Below the pieces are notes generated by a model. It was not told the DNA's origin and made no database searches. It worked only from the letters and a program-made list of their open reading frames with translations. From Bacteroidales bacterium (GTDB lineage: Bacteria; Bacteroidota; Bacteroidia; Bacteroidales; WCHB1-69): a DNA stretch of 13,426 nt. Shown one piece after another: positions 7,566-13,426 of the stretch; position 1 is the stretch's first letter, and each line of letters starts with the position of its first letter. The stretch covers positions 1-13,426 of the forward strand of contig JAISTU010000139.1 of assembly GCA_031272415.1 (NCBI GenBank), in the 5' to 3' direction. Made by a program: the position numbers and the translations under genes.

Positions 7566-7573
7566 CAAAAATA
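7566..7573 (-). promoter_or_regulatory. Possible promoter -7 box for the Wzz - ligase operon
   Basis: On the - strand this reads TATTTTTG, matching TAnnTTTG. It is followed by GGGGGC and would give a leader of about 105 nt before the Wzz start at 7453. The expected -33 position falls on the GTTC of the 34-nt element copy B rather than on a TTG. The rest of the 174-nt gap is T-rich with no other clear signal. Confidence 0.4.
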
Positions 7574-7585
7574 TTACTTGTCTAT

Positions 7586-7619
7586 TTTTAGAACATTTTT
7601 ATCCCAAAATGCAAAAAAA
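7586..7619 (-). repeat. 34-nt dispersed element, copy B
   Basis: On the - strand: TTTTTTTGCATTTT (7619-7606), 11 bases, GTTCTAAAA (7594-7586). It begins 8 nt after the dtd stop codon in the same orientation, so it sits in the dtd 3' region and also upstream of the Wzz gene. Its 11-nt middle (GGGATAAAAAT) shares the GGGA start with copy A. Confidence 0.75.
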
Positions 7620-7627
7620 ATCTACAC

Positions 7628-8080
7628 TCATTCCTTATTTTTGCTATCAATAATGATAGTAACGGGACCGTCATTGGTGAGGTTAATTTGCATGTTCGCA
7701 CCAAAGACACCGGTGGCAATGGGCTGTCGGAGTTCTTTTTGCAGTGTTTGGACAAATTGTTCATACAACGGTTGCGCCACCGCAGGAATAGCCGCTTTGA
7801 TATAGGACGGGCGATTGCCTTTTTTAGTGGATGCAAATAAAGTAAATTGACTGATAACCATGCAATTAGCATTTATATCTTTAACAGACAAATTCATTAC
7901 TCCGCAAGCATCATCAAAAATTCTTAAACGGGCTATTTTGCCTGCCAACCAATCTATATCTTCTTGTGTATCAGACATTTCGACCGCAAGCAATATCAGT
8001 AATCCTTTTTCAATGGAGGAATAAATTTGCTCATTGATACTTATTTGTGCTTGGCTTACTCTTTGAATAATTGTTCTCAT
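7628..8080 (-). CDS. dtd: D-aminoacyl-tRNA deacylase
   Basis: 150 residues, the usual full length. DTD hydrolyses D-amino acids (and glycine from tRNA-Ala) off mischarged tRNAs in the cytoplasm. The family signatures are all present: MRTIIQRVSQAQ at the N-terminus, SQFTLFAS (77-84), GNRPSY (88-93) and TGVFGANMQINLTNDGPVT (123-141), whose Gly-Pro at 138-139 is the cis-Gly-Pro chirality gate. It is the last gene of the five-gene cluster, starting 4 nt after rodA stops, and is followed at once by the 34-nt element copy B. The start is an ATG. D-amino acids are abundant where peptidoglycan precursors are made, but a functional link to the cell-wall genes upstream is only an inference from gene order. 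Confidence 0.95.
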   Translation of the reverse strand: MRTIIQRVSQAQISINEQIYSSIEKGLLILLAVEMSDTQEDIDWLAGKIARLRIFDDACGVMNLSVKDINANCMVISQFTLFASTKKGNRPSYIKAAIPAVAQPLYEQFVQTLQKELRQPIATGVFGANMQINLTNDGPVTIIIDSKNKE

Positions 8081-8084
8081 TTTT

Positions 8085-9308
8085 CTACATTTTAGATTCT
8101 ATGTTTATAAAAGTAAATATCATTAACGCAAATGCCCAAAGTGCTGAGCCTCCGTAACTTACAAATGGAAGCGGTATGCCAATAATAGGCATCAAACCAA
8201 TGGTCATGCCTACATTGATGGTAAAATGGGCAAAAAATATGGACGCAATAGAATATCCATAACAGCGTACAAAAGCATTGCCTGATTTCTCTGATTTTCT
8301 GATAATTCGGCAAAAAAGCAAAATAAATATCAAAATCAATCCTACCGCCCCCACAAATCCATATTCCTCGCCGATAGTGCAAAAAATAAAGTCTGTCGAT
8401 TGTTCAGGGACAAAATTGAGATGTGTTTGTGTTCCTTCGCCAAACCCTTTGCCTGTCCAGCCGCCGGAGCCGATAGCCACCTTTGCTTGATTCACATTAT
8501 AGCCGATACCGCGGGTGTCTTCTATCTTACCGAACAGTAAATCAATGCGTTGCCTTTGATGCGGACGCAAAATAACATTATAAAACACATCCACACTCAA
8601 CACATAAATCGCCATTGCCAAATAAATGAAAAAAAGACGTGCAATTTTCCTTTTTTTATTCTTAATTCTATTGATAATGAGAATGATAAATGGAATAGAT
8701 AGTATCGCCAATATCACCCATTGAGGTATAAACATGGTCGCCACAAAAAGCACAATGACCGCCACCCCTACAATTAAAATCCAATAATTCATTCCCTCAC
8801 GGATGAGTGGCAAAATAAGGAACAAAAGAGGCAATGCAGTTCCTGTATCATTTTGCAACAACATCAAAACAAAAGGAATCAATATAGTCCCAAAAGCAAC
8901 TGCCAAATATTTGATATTTTTGAAGTCAAAATTAACTTTGGATACAAAAAACGACAACAAAAGGCAAGTGCCATATTTGGCAAATTCGGCAGGCTGTATC
9001 CCAAAACCGCCTATCCCTAACCACGATTTTGCCCCTGAACGTGTTACACCAAAAAACAACACCACTAATATTAACGTATTGAAAATCAAATAAATATAAA
9101 ACGACATATTGTAGAAAAACCTTGCCCGAATGACATAAATAAAAATTCCAATAAGTACGGATGCCGCAATCCAAATCAATTGTGTGCCGTATGAAGAATG
9201 TATGTCAAAAGTGCCGTTGTAAAGCGTCGAAAAAACATTCAGCCACCCAAATCCAACCAAAATGAGCATCAAAAAGAGTAAAAATAAGTCAGGCATTTTT
9301 CTTTTCAT
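8085..9308 (-). CDS. rodA: Peptidoglycan glycosyltransferase RodA (SEDS family)
   Basis: 407 residues with about 10 membrane helices. RodA polymerises glycan strands from lipid II in the elongasome, working with PBP2. SEDS signatures: SGAKSWLGIGGFGIQPAEFAK (about 91-111), QNDTGTAL (152-159), RPHQRQRI (248-255), HLNFVPEQSTDFIF (296-309) with D306 the likely equivalent of the catalytic Asp, and PLPFVSYGGSA near the C-terminus. An Arg/Lys-rich cytoplasmic stretch (about 214-224) separates two mid helices. The PBP2 gene lies just upstream (gap 9 nt), the standard partner arrangement, which separates this from FtsW, usually found in the division cluster with murG and ftsQ. The start is an ATG. Confidence 0.95.
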   Translation of the reverse strand: MKRKMPDLFLLFLMLILVGFGWLNVFSTLYNGTFDIHSSYGTQLIWIAASVLIGIFIYVIRARFFYNMSFYIYLIFNTLILVVLFFGVTRSGAKSWLGIGGFGIQPAEFAKYGTCLLLSFFVSKVNFDFKNIKYLAVAFGTILIPFVLMLLQNDTGTALPLLFLILPLIREGMNYWILIVGVAVIVLFVATMFIPQWVILAILSIPFIILIINRIKNKKRKIARLFFIYLAMAIYVLSVDVFYNVILRPHQRQRIDLLFGKIEDTRGIGYNVNQAKVAIGSGGWTGKGFGEGTQTHLNFVPEQSTDFIFCTIGEEYGFVGAVGLILIFILLFCRIIRKSEKSGNAFVRCYGYSIASIFFAHFTINVGMTIGLMPIIGIPLPFVSYGGSALWAFALMIFTFINIESKM

Positions 9309-9317
9309 AAAGCAAAA

Positions 9318-11144
9318 TTATTTAGTATAACGAATAACACCTGAAGAAATTTGTTGTTCAAGTTCCTTGCGTTTGACCTCTCCGTTGATGTATTTTTCAA
9401 TAATCAAACTTGCAATCGGAGCCGCCCAAGTAGCCCCAAAACCTCCATTTTCGACTATCACTGAAATAGCAATTTTTGGATTTTCAACAGGGGCAAAGCA
9501 AACCAACAAAGAATGGTCAGCCCCGTGTGGATTTTCAGCCGTTCCTGTTTTAGCAGCCACGCGTATGCCCGGCACGCCTGCTCTGCGAGCGGTGCCGGCG
9601 GTTACTGCTCTTTCCATTCCCAATATGACCGGCTGAAAATATTGCTGGGCTATACCTGTATACTTTTTGGTTACAAATCGCGGATTGAGAGAGTCTATAT
9701 TATCAATGGCACGAATTAAGTGAGGCGGATAATAATAGCCCCGATTGGCAATCAATGCGGCTAAATTGGCTAATTGTACGGGAGTTGCCGAAATTTCGCC
9801 TTGCCCAATGGAAACCGAAATAATAGAAGTCGCTTGCCACCTGTTTTTCCCATAAAAACGGTTATAATACGAAGTGTCAGGCACTAAACCTTTTCTTTGA
9901 TAGGGCAAATCGCTGTCAAATTTGTGACCAAATCCTAACAACATAATTCGCCGTCGCCAATCTGCATAAGCCGTTGCCGTGTTAGGATACAATTTGCGGT
10001 TCTCCAACATGGCTTTGAAAGCGCGACAATACCACGCATTGCAAGAATTTTGAACAGAACCTGTAATATCCAATGGAGACGCATGACCGTGACAGCCCAG
10101 TTTACGATTGCCATAAGAAAATCCGTAAGAGCATGAATATCTGGTCGTTTCATCAACAATTCCGGCTTGTTGCGTTACCAAAGCGTTGGCTAATTTAAAA
10201 GTAGAGCCGGGCGGGTAAGATGCCGTTAATGCTCTGTTTAACAGCGGTTTATTGATAGTATCATAGAGCAAATCCAAAAAGTTTTTGTCTCTCATTTGTC
10301 CCTCAAGCATAGCCGGTGCATAAGAAGGAGCCGTTACCAATGCCAAAATTTCACCGCTTGACGGCTCAATTGCAACAATACTGCCTCTTTTGCCCTGCAT
10401 CAACATTTCGCAATATTCTTGCAAAGATTTGTCTATTGATGCCCATAAATTGTGTCCTGCCACAGCCATTGTATCATATTGACCGTCTTTGTAAGAGCCT
10501 TGTTCGCGTCCCAAATTATCTTTGAGTATCATTCGCTTGCCTTTTTGACCTCTAAGAAGCGTTTCATAAGAGCGTTCTATGCCACTTTTGCCAATGTAAT
10601 CGCCTCTGACGTAGTATTTATCTTCTTGCAAATCTTCTTGATTGACCTCTCTGATATATCCTAATGTATGTGCCGCTGCGGTGGTATGATAATACCTTGT
10701 AGTGCGTGGTATGTCGTAAAATCCTTTAAATTTATACAATTTTTCGGCTATTCTGGCATGAGTTGTGTCCGACATGGCATGTATAAATGGGGAAGGCAAA
10801 AAAGGATTATAAATGGCGGCTTTTTCTAACTTTTTGACCACTTCTTGCGGGGTAATCCCTAATATATTACACAATTCTATGGTATCAAAACTTTTTACAT
10901 TTCGAGGCACAACAACCAAATCATACGCAATTACATTGTCTACCATTTTCTCGCCATGACGGTCAAAAATTAAACCTCTCGGTGGCACTTCGGTAACAAT
11001 TCGAATAGCGTTCTCTTCGGCTATTCTATTCCATTTATTATCAACAACTTGTAAAAAAAACAAGCGCACACAATACAACAACGGAACACTCACAAATATT
11101 GTCAGTATCCACCATTGCCGTGTGGCATAGTTTTGTTGTGCCAT
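9318..11144 (-). CDS. mrdA: Penicillin-binding protein 2 (elongation-specific D,D-transpeptidase)
   Basis: 608 residues: a short cytoplasmic N-terminus, one membrane anchor (about 11-32), a PBP dimer/pedestal domain (about 45-215, with PPRGLIFDR at 54-62 and the YYVRGDYIGKSGIERSYE region), then the transpeptidase domain. The three active-site motifs are intact: STFK (314-317, nucleophile S314), SCN (367-369) and KTG (532-534). It is a class B PBP that cross-links peptidoglycan on the periplasmic face with RodA, whose gene follows 9 nt downstream. The insert between SCN and KTG is typical of PBP2 rather than PBP3/FtsI. Five cysteines occur in the transpeptidase region between about 338 and 373, including SCSY, GCHGH and SCNAWYC; a GCHGH-like pattern is also seen in other PBP2 proteins. 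The start is an ATG. Confidence 0.95.
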   Translation of the reverse strand: MAQQNYATRQWWILTIFVSVPLLYCVRLFFLQVVDNKWNRIAEENAIRIVTEVPPRGLIFDRHGEKMVDNVIAYDLVVVPRNVKSFDTIELCNILGITPQEVVKKLEKAAIYNPFLPSPFIHAMSDTTHARIAEKLYKFKGFYDIPRTTRYYHTTAAAHTLGYIREVNQEDLQEDKYYVRGDYIGKSGIERSYETLLRGQKGKRMILKDNLGREQGSYKDGQYDTMAVAGHNLWASIDKSLQEYCEMLMQGKRGSIVAIEPSSGEILALVTAPSYAPAMLEGQMRDKNFLDLLYDTINKPLLNRALTASYPPGSTFKLANALVTQQAGIVDETTRYSCSYGFSYGNRKLGCHGHASPLDITGSVQNSCNAWYCRAFKAMLENRKLYPNTATAYADWRRRIMLLGFGHKFDSDLPYQRKGLVPDTSYYNRFYGKNRWQATSIISVSIGQGEISATPVQLANLAALIANRGYYYPPHLIRAIDNIDSLNPRFVTKKYTGIAQQYFQPVILGMERAVTAGTARRAGVPGIRVAAKTGTAENPHGADHSLLVCFAPVENPKIAISVIVENGGFGATWAAPIASLIIEKYINGEVKRKELEQQISSGVIRYTK

Positions 11145-11150
11145 ATTACA

Positions 11151-12122
11151 TCAGAACTTGCGAAGTCTGATAGTATCTACGAAATCACAGATAATTGTAT
11201 GCGCTGTCAGACCAATATTGGACTTTTCGAGCATATAAATCGCGGCTTCAAAATATTTATCACAAATTTTGAGTATTTTGGTCTTAATATCCAACTCATC
11301 ATAAATTTCCTTAATGATAGTAAATCTTTCATCAGGTTCTATCAATGGTGAGGCAAAAGTTTGTCTCAAAATTTTCTTTTGATTTTTATCCGCTAAATCG
11401 CAAGCATAGATGTAAGGATAGGTCTTTTTATTGGCTTTTATGTCGCCGCCGATAGGTTTTCCAAATTTTTCAGGATCTCCATAAACGTCTAACAAATCAT
11501 CCTGAATCTGAAACGCTACCCCTAAATGAACACCAAAATCGTACAAATATTTCTGTACTCGCGGACCTGCACTGCCTAAAACACTACCTGCTTTGGCACA
11601 AGCCCCAAACAGTACGCCCGTTTTATATTCAATCATTTTTAAATAACGCTCAACCGTTACATTGGTTTGCGTTTCAAAATCCAAATCCATCTGTTGCCCT
11701 TCACAGATTTTTACTGTTGTTTTCAAAAACAAAGTCATCAAAGAAACCAATTGCTTATGTCTATATTTAAGCATTATTTCTGTGGCTTTGGCAAATAGCG
11801 TATCTCCTGCTAAAATGGCTACATTTGTACCCCATTGTTTGGCAACTGTTTCTTCACCTCTTCTCAATTCCGCATTATCCATAATGTCGTCATGTATAAG
11901 GGTGAAATTGTGCAACATTTCAAAAGCAACAGCAGCATCTAATGCCCCCGCTCTATCGCCACCAAGCACTTGTGTAATAAGTAGCAATAAATTTGGACGT
12001 ATCCTTTTACCGTTTTGTCCCATAGCATACGCAATGGGTTTGTAAAGACTTTTAGGCTCTTCTTTGTCCCAGTCTAATTCTGTCTGCAAATAATTTGCGA
12101 TTAGTGTATTATTATCATCCAT
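11151..12122 (-). CDS. Polyprenyl synthetase (trans-isoprenyl diphosphate synthase)
   Basis: 323 residues of the all-trans prenyltransferase fold. Both Mg-binding Asp-rich motifs are present: DDIMD (78-82, followed by ELRRG) and DDLLD (208-212), plus GKPIGGDIKANKKTYP (221-236). The enzyme condenses isopentenyl diphosphate onto allylic diphosphates in the cytoplasm. F73, five residues before the first motif, is the position where an aromatic residue limits product length in short-chain enzymes, so a C15-C20 product is more likely than a quinone-length chain; this is inference from one residue. It lies between tonB (18 nt upstream) and mrdA (6 nt downstream). A farnesyl product would feed the undecaprenyl carrier used for lipid II, which fits the cell-wall genes, though quinone or other roles remain open. 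The start is an ATG. Confidence 0.88.
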   Translation of the reverse strand: MDDNNTLIANYLQTELDWDKEEPKSLYKPIAYAMGQNGKRIRPNLLLLITQVLGGDRAGALDAAVAFEMLHNFTLIHDDIMDNAELRRGEETVAKQWGTNVAILAGDTLFAKATEIMLKYRHKQLVSLMTLFLKTTVKICEGQQMDLDFETQTNVTVERYLKMIEYKTGVLFGACAKAGSVLGSAGPRVQKYLYDFGVHLGVAFQIQDDLLDVYGDPEKFGKPIGGDIKANKKTYPYIYACDLADKNQKKILRQTFASPLIEPDERFTIIKEIYDELDIKTKILKICDKYFEAAIYMLEKSNIGLTAHTIICDFVDTIRLRKF

Positions 12123-12140
12123 AATACTAATTTTGTTTTT

Positions 12141-12824
12141 TTAATAAAGTGTAAATGTTATTGGCATACTAAATTCAACGCGTACGGCTTTGTTACGTTG
12201 TTTTCCGGGTTTCCATTTTGGCATCATTTTTGTAACGCGTATGGCTTCTTCGCACAAAGCGGGCGATTCTCCACGCAATACTTTAACATGTGTAATGGAG
12301 CCGTCTCTTTCAACAACAAATCCTACACGAATAGTACCTTCTTGATTTGTTTCCCTTGCAATTTTTGGATAAACAATGTTGTCTTTGAGAAATTTAATAC
12401 GCGCTTCCTCACCGCCCGGAAATGCCGGCTCTTCTTCCACTACTTTAAAGATTTCCATCTCGTGGACTTCTTCTACTTTTGTGTCTTCTACAAAAACAAT
12501 CTCATCAAATTTAGAAGACTCATCTGCCTCAGCATCAATGCTAAAATCTTCTACTTTGACATTGTCTTGCACAACATTGATAATTGTAGTGGCAACCGTC
12601 TGTTCGGGTGGCGGAGGTGCTACTTCTTTTTGCTGTTCTGTCTGCAAAATTTGCTCCTCAACCACAATTTGATTGCTCCCCGCAAATACAACTTCTTTCT
12701 CCTCCCCTGAATGATAAAATTCAAAGAAAGAAAACACTATTGCTTCCGCAATTAGCAGCCCAAAAAGGAAAAATATCGTCTTATTTTTTTCCAAGTCTGC
12801 TTTCCTCGACTTTTTAAGTTCCAT
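12141..12824 (-). CDS. tonB: TonB family protein
   Basis: 227 residues: a basic N-terminus, one membrane anchor (17-36), a periplasmic linker (about 40-140) and a C-terminal TonB domain (about 145-227) ending MPKWKPGKQRNKAVRVEFSMPITFTLY, with the preceding AFPGGEEA typical of Bacteroidota TonB proteins. TonB couples ExbB-ExbD proton-motive energy to outer-membrane receptors. The linker is odd: only a short APPPPEQ proline run and then a strongly acidic stretch (about 92-132, many Glu/Asp), rather than the long Pro-Lys/Glu rod of enterobacterial TonB. exbB and exbD are not adjacent. It is the first gene of the cluster and has the clearest promoter in the window. Because it sits with wall genes rather than with transport genes, a role as a general envelope protein cannot be excluded. 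Confidence 0.88.
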   Translation of the reverse strand: MELKKSRKADLEKNKTIFFLFGLLIAEAIVFSFFEFYHSGEEKEVVFAGSNQIVVEEQILQTEQQKEVAPPPPEQTVATTIINVVQDNVKVEDFSIDAEADESSKFDEIVFVEDTKVEEVHEMEIFKVVEEEPAFPGGEEARIKFLKDNIVYPKIARETNQEGTIRVGFVVERDGSITHVKVLRGESPALCEEAIRVTKMMPKWKPGKQRNKAVRVEFSMPITFTLY

Positions 12825-12870
12825 ATTATTAGCGTTTTATGTTTTATTATTCTAAAATTTAATGGTTCTG

Positions 12871-12904
12871 CAAATATACCATTTTTTTTTGAGAAAATCA
12901 ACAA
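12871..12904 (-). promoter_or_regulatory. Promoter for the tonB - prenyl synthase - mrdA - rodA - dtd cluster
   Basis: On the - strand, TATATTTG (12878-12871) is an exact TAnnTTTG -7 box. TTGTTG (12904-12899) lies exactly 20 nt upstream, matching the TTG -33 element and the usual Bacteroidota spacing. Transcription would begin near 12865, leaving about 40 nt before the tonB ATG. No other promoter-like site is visible in the 4-18 nt gaps of the cluster, so all five genes are probably one transcript. Confidence 0.65.
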
Positions 12905-12921
12905 TTTCCCTAAAAAAAGTG

Positions 12922-12942
12922 AAAAAAAAATGCTTTTTTTTT
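12922..12942. repeat. Perfect A9-TGC-T9 inverted repeat
   Basis: Nine A (12922-12930), TGC, nine T (12934-12942), lying upstream of the tonB promoter. It could form a weak hairpin or, more likely, a pair of A-tracts that bends DNA. The surrounding 254-nt gap (12825-13078) is extremely AT-rich and otherwise contains only the tonB promoter and the 34-nt element copy C. Confidence 0.6.
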
Positions 12943-13014
12943 ATAATTGATTGATATTCAAGATGTTATTTTTTTTATGCCTTTTTTCAATTAAAATTTA
13001 AGAAAATTTGCTGT

Positions 13015-13048
13015 TTTTTTTGCATTTTCGCACCAAAACGTTCTAAAA
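13015..13048 (+). repeat. 34-nt dispersed element, copy C
   Basis: TTTTTTTGCATTTT (13015-13028), 11 bases (CGCACCAAAAC), GTTCTAAAA (13040-13048). Unlike copies A and B it does not follow a gene on its own strand; it lies between the tonB start and the stop of the right-edge nuclease-like gene, both on the - strand. Confidence 0.75.
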
Positions 13049-13058
13049 TTTGGACAAC

Positions 13059-13080
13059 TTTCAATTCTCAATTCTCAATT
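13059..13080 (+). repeat. Heptanucleotide tandem repeat (CAATTCT)n
   Basis: TTT followed by CAATTCT, CAATTCT and CAATT: 2.7 units of a 7-nt repeat, starting 11 nt after the 34-nt element copy C. Its last two bases are part of the stop codon of the nuclease-like gene on the other strand. Confidence 0.7.
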
Positions 13081-13426
13081 ATTCTACTTTTTCGCATTTC
13101 ACAATTTGTCTTTGTGTATCATCAATTACCATTGTCAAACAGATGGCGTTCGGGTATGGTTTAATGTATTCTTTTTCACGGATTTTTGTTTCTGCTTCGA
13201 TGAGTTTTGCTTGCACGTCTTCTGCTTTGTTGGCAACTTTGATTTCGATAATAAAGAAATCTTTTTTGTATGCAAGCACTAAATCGGGGCGTCCTTTTGC
13301 CTGATGTACTTCTGCATGAACCACTAAACCACACCCTTGCAAAAATGAAAACAAACAACTGCGATATAACCATTCTTGCACAGGCAAACGCACTCCTTCA
13401 ATCGAAATATTTTGCTCTGCTGCGCC
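13079..13426 (-). CDS. C-terminal fragment of a PD-(D/E)XK nuclease-superfamily protein (5' end outside window)
   Basis: 115 residues are visible and the frame stays open to the window edge, so the GTG at 13391-13393 is probably internal. The segment GRPDLVLAYKKDFFIIEIKVA carries the superfamily core: a metal-binding Asp (visible residue 48) and the E-x-K pair (61 and 63) on the next beta-strand. Sequence style and position suggest the C-terminal PDDEXK_9-type domain that, in Bacteroidales and relatives, follows an N-terminal AAA-ATPase-like domain; the ATPase part would lie beyond the right edge and cannot be checked here. Members are numerous and poorly understood, with proposed nuclease roles in mobile or defence contexts. 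The gene is convergent with nothing: it runs toward tonB on the same strand across the 254-nt AT-rich gap. Confidence 0.75.
   Translation of the reverse strand, partial: GAAEQNISIEGVRLPVQEWLYRSCLFSFLQGCGLVVHAEVHQAKGRPDLVLAYKKDFFIIEIKVANKAEDVQAKLIEAETKIREKEYIKPYPNAICLTMVIDDTQRQIVKCEKVE

Noticed and set aside
12198..12710. 170-codon open frame antisense to tonB
   Set aside because: Its sequence is Phe/Cys/Asn-rich without any domain, and it lies wholly opposite a well-supported gene; it is a mirror of tonB codon use.
13079..13426. Nuclease-like fragment as a pseudogene
   Set aside because: It is shortened only by the window edge; the visible frame is intact and the D...ExK residues are kept.
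1..13426. CRISPR arrays, tRNA, rRNA, insertion sequences
   Set aside because: No regularly spaced repeats of CRISPR length, no cloverleaf or rRNA-like segment, no transposase and no terminal inverted repeats were seen on either strand.

Overview
The window looks like a chromosomal segment of an AT-rich member of the Bacteroidota, most likely of the order Bacteroidales. The evidence is: promoter -7 boxes of the Bacteroidota form TAnnTTTG, with hardly any strong Shine-Dalgarno sites; a free-standing pheT; a MauE/DoxX-type membrane protein carrying a thioredoxin-like domain; a Bacteroidota-style TonB; and a PD-(D/E)XK nuclease-family fragment of a kind common in that order. No species can be named from the sequence alone.

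Left edge (1-1181, + strand): the 3' end of a large gene runs in from outside the window. Its first visible residues match the end of an Rhs/YD-repeat core. The rest is a metzincin-like zinc peptidase domain with a complete HExxHxxGxxD motif and a Met-turn. Base composition changes sharply at the junction. The reading proposed here is a polymorphic toxin tip, followed 17 nt later by a small membrane-anchored protein of unknown family that is a candidate immunity protein. This is the most accessory-looking part of the window.

Middle (1298-4724, + strand): pheT (phenylalanyl-tRNA synthetase beta chain), then a MauE/DoxX membrane protein with CxC and CxxC cysteine pairs, ending in a convergent intergenic region with a terminator hairpin and a palindromic repeat. 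On the - strand, 7453 down to 4898, are a Wzz-type chain-length regulator and an O-antigen ligase/polymerase-family membrane protein, probably one operon for surface polysaccharide.

Right (12824 down to 7628, - strand): five tightly packed genes, tonB - polyprenyl synthase - mrdA (PBP2) - rodA - dtd, with gaps of 4-18 nt and one well-formed promoter ahead of tonB. RodA and PBP2 are the glycosyltransferase/transpeptidase pair of cell elongation. The prenyl synthase sits in the pathway that supplies polyprenyl chains, and DTD removes D-amino acids from tRNA. At the right edge lies the C-terminal part of a PD-(D/E)XK nuclease-family protein, cut by the window.

The non-coding DNA carries repeated structure. 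A 34-nt element (TTTTTTTGCATTTT, 11 variable bases, GTTCTAAAA) occurs three times with identical spacing, and a CAATTCT-type short repeat lies at three gene 3' ends. No tRNA, rRNA, CRISPR array or insertion sequence was seen.
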